From positions 66,111,356-66,175,355 of the forward strand of contig CM055905.1 in NCBI GenBank assembly GCA_029582155.1: a stretch of DNA of 64,000 nucleotides, in the 5' to 3' direction. The stretch's first letter is position 1, and each line of letters starts with the position of its first letter. Source of the stretch: Panopea generosa. Taxonomy: Eukaryota; Mollusca; Bivalvia; Adapedonta; Hiatellidae. Positions 1-10,545 of the stretch are shown in pieces. Position numbers and translations under genes: made by a program. The notes beneath the pieces were generated by a model. The model searched no databases. It was not told where the DNA came from and saw nothing but the letters and a program-made list of their open reading frames with translations.

Positions 1-41
1 GTATTTTGTCTGATTTATGGTGCGTCATGTTCTTTGTTATA

Positions 42-476
42 GGCATATTACCACTATTGGAAAAAGGAAGTGCTTCCGTGGGGTAGTCGCATAATGGCGA
101 TTATAAATCATCCTCATTTTAATGCTCTTTTTTTATTTGAATGGCATTATTGATGTATTTTGAACACTTTGATAGCATTGTCATGTTTGAATTGTGAATT
201 TAGAAAAAAAAATGATGCTTGGAAATTGGGGTATGAATACATGATTTCGGAATCCTACTTTCACCTTGTCAACAGTGTACACACTGAACAGAAAGAAAAT
301 CTCTTATATATGACACATGACCTCTACTTTTCTCATCATATTTTGATAGTGCAGAGGTTGACAAACAGTAAAATATAGGTTTCACTTCTTTCGTTTGGGA
401 CTCTCTATGAATGACAAGCCTTCAAACTTTTATTATTTACTATAGAATAAAGAACAAAAGTCAATGGTGGGTTTAC
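42..476 (+). repeat. Dispersed repeat R1, copy 1
   Basis: About 430 bp that recurs at 7355-7735, 54112-54575 (plus) and 56058-56345, 56460-56776, 61297-61440 (minus). Shared landmarks are the words cttccgtggggtagtcgcat near one end and tcaatggtggg near the other. A 72-codon ORF inside it (160-378) recurs with the repeat and looks fortuitous. No terminal inverted repeat was seen, so the class is unknown. Confidence 0.8.
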
Positions 477-659
477 ACCTCTAAGAGAGACTTGAGTGAA
501 ATGGGGATGATTTTCCAAAATGTTAATTGTAGGTAAAATAACCTTTTTTTACACTCTCATAGTCTTAAACTGACAAACTGTTACACATACATAAAATGGG
601 TTTGAAACAATACCGTCTCTGATGAGCAGTGAAAAGCCACGATCCAGGTATATTGTCAT

Positions 660-937
660 TGAACGTACGTAGGAGCATGGGGCTGGGTGGAAGGGTGGCT
701 TTTTACTGCTATAGTGGGTATTGTTTCAAGCTCATTTTATGAATGTGTACTGAACAGTTTGCACCGAACTTTAGAAAGGCCAGACCTGTTGTTCTAATAA
801 TTGACAACCGTGATGTCCACATTTCACTAGCAGCCGTTGAGCTAGTCAGAAATGAGAATATTGTTTTGGAATCCAGTTCCCTGAAGTTAAAAAAAATGAC
901 GTTTTTGTACGTGCACCAAACAGACACGCTATCATAA
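660..937 (+). pseudogene. Decayed DDE (pogo/Tigger-like) transposase fragment
   Basis: The frame at 743-937 reads RPVVLIIDNRDVHISLAAVE, which resembles the region around the second catalytic Asp of DDE_1 transposases (family pattern: hydrophobic run, D, then H-x-S and a helix). About 60 bp upstream another frame reads GWVEGWLF, like the Trp/Phe-rich segment that precedes it in the family, so at least one frameshift separates them. No N-terminal DNA-binding domain and no third catalytic Asp are seen. It is a relic, placed from memory of the family. Confidence 0.55.
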
Positions 938-1507
938 ATGCTATAGACAAATTAGTTGCCATTAAACAGCAGAAGTATATATAACTAGGGTGCACAAAAT
1001 ACTAATATAATGGTAAGAACAAACTTGTTTAATTATCACAAAACGTATACCTCATGCGCTATACCGACATTGACGTTTGCTTTAAAGCGTTTTTTGACGT
1101 AGAGTAGGGTTAAATAATTGAATATCATAATAAATCTAGCTTGTCAATTTTTCTAAAAATCTCACAATTATTGTACAATAAATAGTATGAAAACATATAA
1201 AAATTATGCAAAATTAGCTTTGTTTGATTTTTGGTAATTTTGATTTGAAACCGTTTTTACGAAAAAATCGGGAGAAAAAATAGTTTCCGTTTTTCGCTAG
1301 TATTTTCAAAATGTGGCGTTCGTCATATTTTTTGCATCTGTAAATCCATACATCCGTCAAATGTGTACATGGTGATATATGTTTCTATTCTGTGTATTAG
1401 GAATAACTCAACTGAGGTCGAAAAAATACGCGATTTTGCTGCTATACATTGGAGTAGTATAGTAGGAGGGAAGATATACCTATTCGACATTTTTTATATT
1501 ATACATA
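938..1507. other. AT-rich stretch, no gene seen
   Basis: No recognisable coding segment or repeat. It would lie in the last intron of the plus-strand arylsulfatase copy if the upstream exons exist to the left. No counterpart of exon 7 of the minus-strand gene was found in 1-1507. Confidence 0.6.
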
Positions 1508-1679
1508 TAATTGCAGCTGGGCACCACCGTCCAACATGAATTTTCCTGTTGATATATGTACAGGCAATCATGCTTGCCATACTTATGTTACAGGCAATGG
1601 CAGCTGGGTACTACCGCCCGTCATGAATCGTACTGCATATATACAGGGAACCATACTTGCTATATTTCATATATTGCAG
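1508..1679 (+). repeat. Two extra copies of the terminal-exon 5' end with acceptors
   Basis: The start of the arylsulfatase terminal exon (coding NGSW-V-PP) is present three times at about 86-bp spacing: a partial copy at ~1508-1540, a copy after the acceptor ttatgttacag at 1594, and the real exon after atattgcag at 1680. Each copy carries an AG acceptor followed by the same ~40 bp of exon sequence, then intron-like spacer. The same arrangement occurs upstream of exon 8 of the minus-strand gene (15298-15410). Confidence 0.8.
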
Positions 1680-1939
1680 GTAATGGCAGCTGGGTACCAC
1701 CGCCCTACATGGATAGTACTGCTGACATCTATAAAAATGAAAAAAATATATGGTTGTTTAACATTACCCATGATCCAAATGAGAGACTTGACCTGTCTGC
1801 AGATAACCCCGTCACGGTTGTAAAGATGTTGGACATACTGACCCGATATCAGAAGTCGGCTGTCCCTATTAGGTACCCACCAGGTGATAAACGCTCAAAC
1901 CCTAAGAACCTTGGGGGCTACTGGGGTCCATGGGAATAA
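1680..1939 (+). CDS. Arylsulfatase B-like paralog, terminal exon (partial gene)
   Basis: Codes for the C-terminus of an arylsulfatase B-type lysosomal/secreted sulfatase. The frame opens after an acceptor (atattgcag) in phase 1 and runs 85 codons to TAA. It contains [26 protein letters not shown] and the end GGYWGPWE. These align with exon 8 of the minus-strand gene at 14984-15297 and with the human ARSB C-terminus, which ends GVWGPWM. Relative to the minus-strand paralog it lacks about 18 residues that include an 11-residue duplication. The stop codon overlaps an AATAAA at 1935-1940, a possible poly(A) signal. Active-site residues would be in upstream exons, which are not in the window. The gene is convergent with the minus-strand paralog. 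It may be the 3' end of a working gene or an orphan duplicated exon; the sequence cannot decide. Confidence 0.85.
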
Positions 1940-2603
1940 ACACATGTACACGTAACAAATTGTGTAATCATGATGCATGTAATGCATTGCTTCTTATAGA
2001 CATCCCATTTAAAATGCCATTGTATTTTAAAGATGCACCACCTGTAACTTTATGTTCAGCCAATGCAGTGACCTATCCACAGAAACTCGCTTCTCGCGAT
2101 ATTATGTAAACACCTATTGTTCTCAATCATATGACCGTGATCTCTGCGAAATTGGAGTAGCGCGCAATATAGCGACTGCTATCTTGAGTCTTGACGCTTT
2201 TCTTGTCTTTTAGAAAAGCAAGCGTCGCATATGATCAAAACTGCGGCAATCAATAGTGTAATGGCAGAATACATTGATGAACAGGCTTTGATATAGTATT
2301 TTATCATTATTTTGGTGCTGTATGTTATAACAATATGTTAATTGACTGGTAGTTTTTCTTTTATCTTTCCTTTCCAGTCACATACGCGGGTTCATATTAA
2401 TTCACTGGTTAATGATGGAAATTTTATTGAACCACAAAGAGGAAGGTCCCATTTGAAGATAATGGTTGATTAGGTCCTTGTAGTTTATTTTATTGCATGG
2501 TATGGCAGCGCTTGGAATACTGCCTCAAGCAGACACCGTCATACCGCTATACATGCTTGCTTCTGAGATCCTTCTTCACCAATAAGACCGAATATGTTAC
2601 GTG
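1940..2603. other. Non-coding flank with repeat fragments
   Basis: No gene seen. About 40 bp near 2200-2240 (ending gcgtcgcatatgatcaa) recurs at 55975-56015. A fragment at ~2495-2560 matches the 3' part of SINE family D (see 32500-32800). Confidence 0.5.
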
Positions 2604-2605
2604 TA

Positions 2606-2783
2606 CAGTCAAACCTGTCTTAAGCAACCAGTCAATGGAAGGAGCAAAAGTGACCTTTTAAGACAGGTTGTTGCTTAATACAGGTAAATTTGCTCTGAAA
2701 ACATAGACATGAGAAATAGCGAATGTGGCTGCTTAAGACAAGTGGCTGCTTAATAGAGGTGACCTCTTATACAGGTTTGACTG
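2606..2783 (+). mobile_element. MITE family 1 (TA-flanked), full-length
   Basis: 178 bp with terminal inverted repeats: starts cagtcaaacctgt and ends acaggtttgactg, flanked by TA on both sides (2604-2605, 2784-2785). This is the layout of Tc1/mariner-type MITEs. Other copies are at 34001-34177 (full), 33722-33855 (partial) and 18122-18299 (minus). Confidence 0.85.
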
Positions 2784-2789
2784 TATATG

Positions 2790-3116
2790 TAACATGCTGT
2801 GTGTTTGAATGTATTGAAATAATAATACAAGGACTTGAGACCTATAAATACTGAACGTAACAGCTTATCAACTAATTTTGTATTTCCCAATACTAAGTAG
2901 CTTTATTAAAATTTGTATACGACATTAACAGACACTTCTGTTTGACTTACAGACTAAATCATTGTTATCCTAAATATTCTTTCTTATTCAAGTCCCATTT
3001 TCAAAGAAATTGCTTTTTGAGAAAATACATGAAATGCCAGTTAGAAGGTTAGCTGTTTCGTTCAGTATATTTCAAAAGTTAGTTTCACATAATTTACGGT
3101 GCATGAGTTAGATAAA
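2790..3116. other. Non-coding; holds an isolated satellite-like word
   Basis: No gene seen. At about 3047-3070 the sequence ggttagctgtttcgttcagt followed by atat matches the core of the 59-bp satellite monomer found at 34.3-41.6 kb, apparently as a single partial unit. Confidence 0.55.
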
Positions 3117-3306
3117 CACAGTCTCCGTGATGATTGATATACGACATTGTGTCTCATTATCACCGTCTCTCACGGCTGATTCAAGTGGGAAAGTTATCAG
3201 TTACTAGCGGAGATGGGGTGTGCTCGAGTACTGGTTAATCCAAGGAAACAGTGGTTAGGTTAACTGATCGTCTGTTAGCCCTCGATGGCATAAAAATGAC
3301 GCTAAA

Positions 3307-3342
<36 letters not shown>

Positions 3343-3347
3343 TACAT
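3117..3347 (+). mobile_element. SINE family A, head-truncated
   Basis: Matches the body and tail of the tRNA-headed SINE at 57504-57800: a gattcaagtgggaaagtt-like core, a gccctcgatggcat block and a terminal run of atca units. The tRNA-like head is missing. Confidence 0.8.
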
Positions 3348-3753
3348 ATACAATACAAAAAGTTTAGAGTGAAAAATAGTCTATGGTCATGGATAGAAAA
3401 CAATTGTAAATCAAAGTAATACAATTATATAAATACATGCTGTTAAGATACAACGCATGTATATGTACCCTGGATCATTTTAGAAAATGATGAATAAATC
3501 CTTTTTAAGATAAATATATAACCACACAGATACCACAGTGATACAGTGTTCTATTACTATGAAATATATGTAACAATCCAGCCTTTACTATGAGATCTAA
3601 ATTCAGTACATCTGCCATTTAGTGTATATTTGTAATAACAATATTTTGAAATGTTTGACGACGGGTCATAACGACCTATTTCAAATTATTTTGTACTATA
3701 TTACAAAATAAAAGATGTTCTGCTCTGTTTTTGAAATGCCAGTAAACTCTATT
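3348..3753. other. AT-rich spacer, nothing seen
   Basis: No coding segment or recognised repeat between two oppositely oriented SINE A copies. Confidence 0.5.
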
Positions 3754-3990
3754 TATAATTGATTGATTGAATATTTAGTGTCATTTTTATGCCATCGAGG
3801 GCAAACATACGATCAGTTAACCTAACCTCTGTTTCCTGGGATCCTGGAATCAGCGGTGAGAGACGAAAGATAATGAGACACAATGTCGTATGTCAGCCAT
3901 CACGGAGATTGTGGTTGGGCGGGGAATCGAAATCACGACCCCTAGATTGGTAGTCAGACGCGCTAACGACTGAGCTAATCGGACCCAGCT
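3754..3990 (-). mobile_element. SINE family A, minus orientation
   Basis: Begins with the complement of the atca tail (tgattgattgaat), passes through the gccatcgaggg block and ends at a tRNA-like head with gctaacgactgagctaatcg (complement of an A-box region). It is nearly full length. Confidence 0.8.
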
Positions 3991-4183
3991 CTCTATTTAT
4001 AAAAACAAAAAATAAACAGAACGATTAATCGATCTTTAATAAATATTCACACACCTTCTTAATTTGATTGATACCGGTGTATCGTTTGATTAATTTTATG
4101 CTTTTATTTCAAAAATGACAGAATAAAATGTCCACAATATATTTTGTTTGATTTGTTTCTGCCTGCTTATATTAAATTCTTTT

Positions 4184-4382
4184 CAGTGGCGTAGCTGACC
4201 CTAAAATGATGTGCAAGCCCACCGGGTTGTAGTGGGATCGGGGAGGGGTTTGAAAAAAGAAAAAAAAAGACTTTCAGGATGCATTTCCTGCGTTCTGAGG
4301 GCATTTCCAGGAGATATAATGATGCATTCTCAAAAATATGTGCAAGCCCGGCCGTTGTGGCGTAAAGACAGCTACGCCACTG
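4184..4382. mobile_element. MITE with cagtggcgtagctg termini (hAT-like)
   Basis: About 199 bp bounded by perfect 14-bp inverted repeats (cagtggcgtagctg and its complement) with ctttt directly repeated on both sides. CAGTGGCGTAGC ends are common in hAT-type elements, but those normally make 8-bp duplications and only 5 bp match here. Confidence 0.65.
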
Positions 4383-4439
4383 CTTTTAAAAATAGAGGAA
4401 TACAAAGTAGTCCCTGTCGCGTACGATCTTTTTGGCGGT

Positions 4440-5000
4440 GATCAACACTGCAAAGTTTGATATTCAGTTTAGATATTGTTTGTGTCCTATATTATTCTGC
4501 TATTCAACCTTTTTTGTTGCCACGGCAACCACAATTTTTGTCCAATTAAAAACAAAATCAAAATGATATGCATTGTCTCCGTACTGACTATATTTACACG
4601 TTTAGTTTCACAAATGTAGTTAGATACGTTTCGTGTTACCACATAATCCAGGTTGTACACCTGTAATTTAACCAATTTGTTGCCAAAGCAACCACCATTT
4701 TTGCTCGACTGAAACAATTACATTACCTGCATTATCTCCTTATTGCCCTTTATTGACATGCAAAGTTTCACAAACCCAGCTTTAATATTTTAGTATTTTT
4801 TCCGGACGGACATACGGACGCCGCCGGACGGTTAGACGAACGGAGAGTAAACCTACAGCTCCCTCCGATGAAAGCGGTAGGGGACGTATAGCAGAAAAAT
4901 ATACTTTCAAAGGCAACACATTCAGTTACCTTTTCTGCCTTATTCGAAAAAAGGATCAGCCTTGCACAGAACATGTAAATTTTGTACCCTGTATTAGAAA
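4440..5000. repeat. Diverged ~168-bp tandem pair and GGACGG-rich segment
   Basis: Two diverged copies about 168 bp apart each contain ttgccacggcaaccac or a close variant (4513-4536 and 4679-4701). They are followed by a segment rich in ggacgga/ggacgcc words (4800-4850). It looks like part of an old dispersed element; no coding is supported. Confidence 0.45.
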
Positions 5001-5017
5001 TACTCGCGAAATGTTCT

Positions 5018-5270
5018 CCTGTAACCGAGTGGTCTAATGCGCCGGCTCAAGATCACTTACTTATTACTTACACTTACACACCGCTAAGGTCGTAAGTTCG
5101 AATCCCGCTCGTACCTAAAATTTTATGTGAGAAAGTTTGCTAGCTACTTGCGGAAGGACAGTGGTTCTACTCAAATTCATTCTGAGGTCTTCTTCTACCA
5201 AAAAACACACACTAAATATGTCATATATAACCTGAAATGTGTTGAAAATGGCGTTAAATCTCATTCCAAA
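5018..5270 (+). mobile_element. SINE family B (tRNA-headed)
   Basis: Head with gagtggtctaa and a B-box-like gttcgaatcccgct, then the family core (gagaaagtttgc, ggttctactc, tgaggtcttc) and the end atgtgttgaaaatggcgtta followed by poly(A). Other copies are at 6945, 10800, 14025(-), 14296, 15535, 18960, 20955(-), 21700(-), 33490(-), 52465 and 63070. Confidence 0.85.
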
Positions 5271-5399
5271 AAAAAAAAAAATCAGTGAAAGATGAATAAC
5301 TATGAGACAAACACCTTCACGTAGACAGTGACCGGGCGTCGGGTCATGTGTTAATCGGCCGAGTAACATCAGGGCGCCCTTAATCAGCTTCGGATGACG

Positions 5400-6275
5400 G
5401 GCATATAGCGCCGCGGTGTATATGGGCGTTTTATCTTTGTAAATATATGAATGATTGTGAAATATACTTAAAAAGTGTTGGTCTTTTTTAGTTAAATTCC
5501 TGAATTATAAAAAACTTTTTATTTTATTTTTCCGTATTGCTTGATGAAATTCTTGATTAGAAACAGATATAGATTTGTTGTTTCAACTGTGTGTTTTTTC
5601 AACAAAAAACTCTCAAAATTAATTACATTAAATCGTTTTTTTGTTTAATTGCTATCAGAAAAACGAACCGAAAACCCTAAGTATGTTTTTGTAAGGTCGT
5701 AATAAATTAATTACTAGATTATCATCCTCGCCCGTCCCTTAAACAAAACACAATTCAAATAAATAAAAAAATGCAATTCTTTACAATACTTATTTTTTCA
5801 GTAAATCTTGGTGTATTTGTATTAAATATAATTTATTCTTTTTAAATATGTATATTCTATTTTTTTAATTTTATGTTTTTCTATGACCCTAAAGACGGTT
5901 AAAATCAAGGAAAATGCACCCCCATTTAAGCTTTAAGCTTTACTATTATTGTATTACACAGGGGCCACTTTTGACGGTTCGTGAACCTCGTCTTTTGATA
6001 AAATTATATCTAATATCGTTTTGGACAATACGCCATGGTTTACATAGTTTTCTCGATTTGTGTCAGTTGTAATGCTGTACATTATATATTTTTTAATGTA
6101 AAAATGCGATTCATATAAATACATGTATCATCAAGTTAATATTTTATAGTCTTATAATTCAAACATGAATGACTTTGTACTTTTTAAATAAACGATATAA
6201 ATAACTATATTAACAGTTAATAATTTAACCGAATACATTTAAACCTAAGTAAGTAACTTCAGGCATTTGTCTAAA
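5400..6275. other. AT-rich non-coding DNA
   Basis: No gene seen. The part at ~6090-6270 is a diverged duplicate of ~6415-6740: shared words include ttcaaacatgaatg and aacgatata-type blocks in the same order. The second copy is interrupted near 6500-6650. Confidence 0.5.
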
Positions 6276-6279
6276 ATTA

Positions 6280-6400
6280 AAGCGGGCGGTAGTGTAGTGG
6301 ATAGAGTGTTGTGCGGCCCATGTCAGAGGTTGTGGGTTTGATCCCAAGCTTGCACTGAGTCCTCTAAACACTAAAACGCAGTACTGGCGATTTGTACGAG
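6280..6400 (+). mobile_element. tRNA-headed SINE fragment, family C
   Basis: ggtagtgtagtggatagagt and a B-box-like ggtttgatcccaag are arranged as in a tRNA gene, but no closed acceptor stem follows. Related minus-strand heads are at ~28020-28105 and ~29150-29260. Confidence 0.55.
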
Positions 6401-6944
6401 TTTAAATTATACTTTAAACGTTAAAATGCGATTAATATAAATATTAAGGTTTTATAGTCTCTTATAATTCAAACATGAATGTCTTTGTATTTTTTAATGA
6501 TGTTGTGAACTAATAATTGTATTCTGCTAACATTATGTAAAATCAACATATTAAATTTCACTCATTTCAATCATGTTTTGTATGTTTGTCGTGTTTTTTA
6601 ATTATGGTCCGGTGGCCTTATTTTATGAAATAAAATTTGTAAATTGTGTCTTTGTAATATAACGATATAAGATAGCAAATTAATAGTTAATAGTATAACC
6701 AGAAACATATTAACCGAGGTCAGTGACTGTAGGTATTTGTCGACAATTTTGGTGGCAAAACTCCTCCTAATGTCAAACAGATTGTTGCGATCCTGGTGTC
6801 AAAGGAGAAAAATCTTGATTATAACTGTGGATTGTAAGCTGTTTTCATTTAAATAAAAAAAAAATGAAGACATTTTTCGCTTACAGTATTTTTTGTTGTT
6901 GATAATTTTGTAAGTTTTACTCTTTTTTTTAAAGATCCTCAGAG
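6401..6944. other. Second copy of a diverged duplication, non-coding
   Basis: Pairs with 6090-6270 as noted there. No coding segment seen. Confidence 0.45.
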
Positions 6945-7185
6945 GCCAAGTGATCTAAGCCGCCTTCTCAAGATCACTGACCTCTCACCGCTAAGGTCGT
7001 AGGTTCGTGTCCCGCTCACTTAAAACACTTTGTGTGAGAAAGTTTGCCGGTTACTTGCGGAGGGACGGTGGTTTTACGCAGATTTATTCTGAGATCTTCC
7101 TGCACCAAAAAAAACTGGATATGCCATTTTACCTGAAATGTGTTGAAAAAGGCATTAAACCCCATTTAAATTTTTTTTTTTTTAA
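6945..7185 (+). mobile_element. SINE family B
   Basis: Complete head (ggccaagtgatctaag, gtaggttcgtgtcccgct) and core ending atgtgttgaaaaaggcatta with a T/A-rich tail. A 60-codon ORF across it (7007-7189) is an accident of the repeat. Confidence 0.85.
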
Positions 7186-7354
7186 GTAACAAACAAAAAA
7201 CAAAATTTCGACATGAGTTTTTTGCCACCTCTCGAAATTTCTTTGGAGCGCCACCTAATGATTAAGGCATGGTTTTATTTTTGTATCATTTATTTGATAG
7301 TTTATTAACCTACTCATTAAATCTCATATCGATTTCCTATTTTTCCTAAATTGC

Positions 7355-7735
7355 CTTATTGACATAAGGTACCACCATTGAAAACAGGAAGTGATTCCGT
7401 GGGGTAGTCGCATTAAGTAATGGCGGTTATATATAATCTTTGAAACATGCATTTTCTTATTTAGTGCTATTTTTTTTTTTGAATGGCATTATTGATGTAT
7501 TTTTTGCTAGCATTGTCATGTTTGAAATGTGAATTTAGAAACAAATAATTGATGCTTGGAAATTAGAGTATGAATACATGATTTCTGCCGTCTACTTTCA
7601 CTTTGCCAAGTGTGTACACACTGAACAGAAAAAAATCTCTTGGCCGACAATGAACCGTATTTTTTCTCATCATATTTTAGTATCGCAATGGCTGGCAAAC
7701 AATACATTATAAAATATAAGTTTCACTTCTTTAAT
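7355..7735 (+). repeat. Dispersed repeat R1, copy 2
   Basis: Aligns with 42-476 from ttccgtggggtagtcgcat onward. The last part of the family (caatggtgg end) reappears at about 8160-8275, so this copy is split by ~420 bp of unrelated sequence. Confidence 0.75.
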
Positions 7736-8739
7736 TTAGGTCTCTTCAAACGTCTCACTACACAGTTACGCCCCTTTTTTCCCACAGTAGCAAGATTCTT
7801 ACTCTTAAAAAATAGGCCTATGTACTTTGGTTATGGAATATTTTCAAAATGGTTCATAGTGGCTGTGATTTCTTGCTGCAGATGAGTAGAGCAAAAGTTG
7901 GCATAGCATATACTGCAATAAGACATCACTGGTGTTAAAAATGTGACTTTGATAGGATTTTAACATATGCATGTATTTATGAGCATTTGAGGACTTCTTT
8001 TTTCAAAAAAGCTCAGGGTGTCACTGCACCCTCTTTAAAAAACCCAGTGTGGTCGACCTACCAGTTATTGTGCATTTTTATGTGTGTATACATTCCTGCT
8101 ATGAAAAAAAAATACTATGCGGAATTCTTTTTTTACCAGTGAAATCCTAGACCTTATTTTATTTAGAACAAAGAACAAAATTCAACTGTGTAGTGAGACC
8201 TCTATGAATGACAATCATGTCTGTTTTTATTTACTATAAAATAAAATATATCAATGGTGGACTTGAACCTATAAGCAACTATAGAGTTCACCTTTCTATC
8301 AATGAATTACTTTGTGAGTATATATTTCTTTTAGTTATTCACTCATAAGCTAATAGTATTCTCCATTAGAAATGATTTTATTTAATACCCAAGGGATTGA
8401 AAGTACAGGCAGTGTAAACGAGTTTAGCTCCAGGTGGGGTAATAAAAATGGGAACACCTCATCGTAGCAAACAGTGATCGATCTACATCATTATTGTTAT
8501 TAAGTCACTGTAGCAAATAATGACATTTTCTGCGTTTGACTGAAAAGAATAAGATGAAAAGTGATTTCTCTTTGAAAGGCAAAGCTTTAAGCAACACACA
8601 TATTTCTTATAATTTACATTGACAATGTTTAATTGGATGGATTTTTTTATTTGATCTCTACTTAACTTTTATGATTGCTTATATATTTGTGAAAATTTGT
8701 TTTTTATTAGCTTAAAATGGCATAGTCTCTCATAATTAT
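7736..8739. other. Non-coding, with the displaced end of R1
   Basis: R1 tail at ~8160-8275. No gene or other recognised repeat elsewhere in this stretch. Confidence 0.45.
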
Positions 8740-9250
8740 TAACTACGAGGGGTAATTTATGATTATATATACACACAAGGACTTGTATGGAAGGATAGGA
8801 AATGTGCATCTCCTGACAAAATGTTGATAAAACAGTACACGAAGGATTCATTATTTGGCAAATTAATCATTCATAACTCACAGGCAACTGATTTCTTATC
8901 ATAAACTGTAAGTTATATGTAATTTTAGATGTTTAAACATGTTTCGATCATGCAAAATGGTCATGAATTAAAGATATAGAGGTTTGAAGGAAAATTGATC
9001 GCAATTTGTCGTTATTTTAGCTGCAGTATATACATTTTGTAATCACAGGTACTTCAACAATGTTAAACACAAATTTCTGGGAATTATATTGTTTTAGAGA
9101 CAATTTCATTCTGCAGTGTATGAATTTTGATTTGTGTTTCTGAGATGAATAGAAGTGAAGATAATTAAAAACGAGATATTGCGAGATTGTGCGTGAATAT
9201 GCGAACGTTCACAAAATCTCAATCAGTTGCCTTTCCTTTTCTATATAATG
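8740..9250 (+). repeat. Dispersed repeat R2, copy 1
   Basis: About 500 bp matching, in reverse orientation, 26815-27200 (landmarks: tttggcaaattaatcattca, cagcagtata-type block, gtttaaacatgttt). It also matches 26245-26345 and 46275-46505. The family is unknown and no coding is seen. Confidence 0.75.
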
Positions 9251-9559
9251 CCTTGTAAAAATGTAAGACTTAAATAAACGATTCATTTTCGTCTTCAATA
9301 GAGTTCACTTTGGCGACACGAAATAGTCGTGTTGTTTTAGTGGGAGAGTCATTCAGTCATCTTTGGTCAGGCATGTTTTTATGGCCAAGTTTATTGAGAT
9401 TCTTTTCTTAATCAGTAATAAATTTTATAGATCGATGGTCTCCATTCAAAATGTTAAACTTAACATTTTCAGTATTGTCGATATTTTACATTAACTTGTG
9501 TACAAAATAGGTCGTTTTGGGCACGTGAACGTGTGTAAAATGTAAAAACCATAGTCTGT
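9251..9559. other. Non-coding spacer, nothing seen
   Basis: No gene, no tandem repeat and no recognised dispersed element. Confidence 0.4.
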
Positions 9560-9760
9560 ATCTAACGAACTCGGCTCTCCCAGTTGGGTCCGTTTAATAG
9601 CAATGGTAACGATCACGCTGATTGGTCAATTGCTTCAGGGAAAGTTTGAATGACGTCATACTTTAGTAAGTATGCAATTGCTATGAATTCCCTTTTTTTT
9701 CATCGGTTGTTAATAGGCCTGATTCAGGACATATCAAGTTTTGGGATAGACTAGTATAAA
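9560..9760 (+). repeat. Dispersed repeat R3, copy 1
   Basis: Shares ttgggtccgtt, cacgctgattgg, ttgcttcagggaaagtttga and gggatagacta-type blocks, in that order, with 28615-28815; a shorter part is at 15435-15530. It contains a palindromic tgacgtca at ~9652, which is within the repeat rather than near a gene. Confidence 0.7.
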
Positions 9761-9904
9761 AAGCCGGTAGAATGGTGTTTACCGTAGCTTTCAAGAATGT
9801 TTCAGTTATATCGCAGTTTTGTTGTTGTTCTTCTTTTATGGTGTTTAGCATTGCTTTCAGAATTGTTCAGTTATATCGCAACATTGTCTATTTGAGACAG
9901 TATT

Positions 9905-10142
9905 CTAAGTGCCGTCACATTGGAGATTCATGCCGCAGACACGTGGTATGATACCCCATCTATTCACCTTAAACTGACCCCAGGCAGATCAGACTTATAA
10001 ATATCCTCTAAATGCTGAGCACCAAGTGAGAAAGCTTTTAGTGTCCTTTTCAATTCTTTGGTATGATCTGGCCGGGAATCGAACCTACAATCTTTCGCAT
10101 GCAATGTGGAAGCTCTACCACTAAACCACCACTGCTGTCCGA
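9905..10142 (-). mobile_element. SINE family D, minus orientation
   Basis: On the minus strand it has a tRNA-like head (gtggtttagtggtagagctt, ggttcgattcccgg) followed by the family body. Compare 17530-17815 and 32500-32800 on the plus strand. Confidence 0.7.
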
Positions 10143-10366
10143 TAAAACGACGAACATACAACATTTTATGCTTAAATATCGAAGTAATATAGAAAATTAA
10201 TGCATTTTTCATACTGAAAAAGCAAATTAAAATTCTCTAGCAGTTTTTACTCAGCTGTAAAAAACCCACGGACTTGTACTCTATATAATTCCTTGAAAAA
10301 ACAAATACAATGTAATGTTGGAATACTTTTATTTACAAGTCTGTGATTACCAAACTATTTGAGATA

Positions 10367-10545
10367 CAGTAGAACTTCAATGGCTCGAACTCGATAGGAC
10401 TGGGCAAAATAGTTCGAGTTAAGGGTTGTTCGAGCCAAGTATAGTATTGTTCATCATATTATACATGTACATGTATATTCATCGGAATAAGAGTTCGTTC
10501 GGGACCAGATAAGTGTTCAAGCTATATATAGCTATATTTTGTTTC
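10367..10545 (+). mobile_element. MITE family 2, one end decayed
   Basis: Starts cagtagaacttcaatggctc and shares the interior (gttcgagtta, gttcgttcgggaccagata) with the complete copy at 12667-12844. The right terminus has decayed. Confidence 0.7.

Noticed and set aside
160-378. 72-codon ORF that recurs at 54261-54476
   Set aside because: It recurs only because repeat R1 recurs; other copies break it, and it has no recognisable motif.
1536-1823. 95-codon frame containing NGSWVLPPVMNRT
   Set aside because: It reads through the repeated exon starts and their spacers in the wrong phase; the real exon starts at 1680.
9650-9660. CRE-like tgacgtca (also ~30272, ~30663, ~43751)
   Set aside because: Found in repeats or far from any gene start; an 8-bp palindrome is expected by chance at this length.
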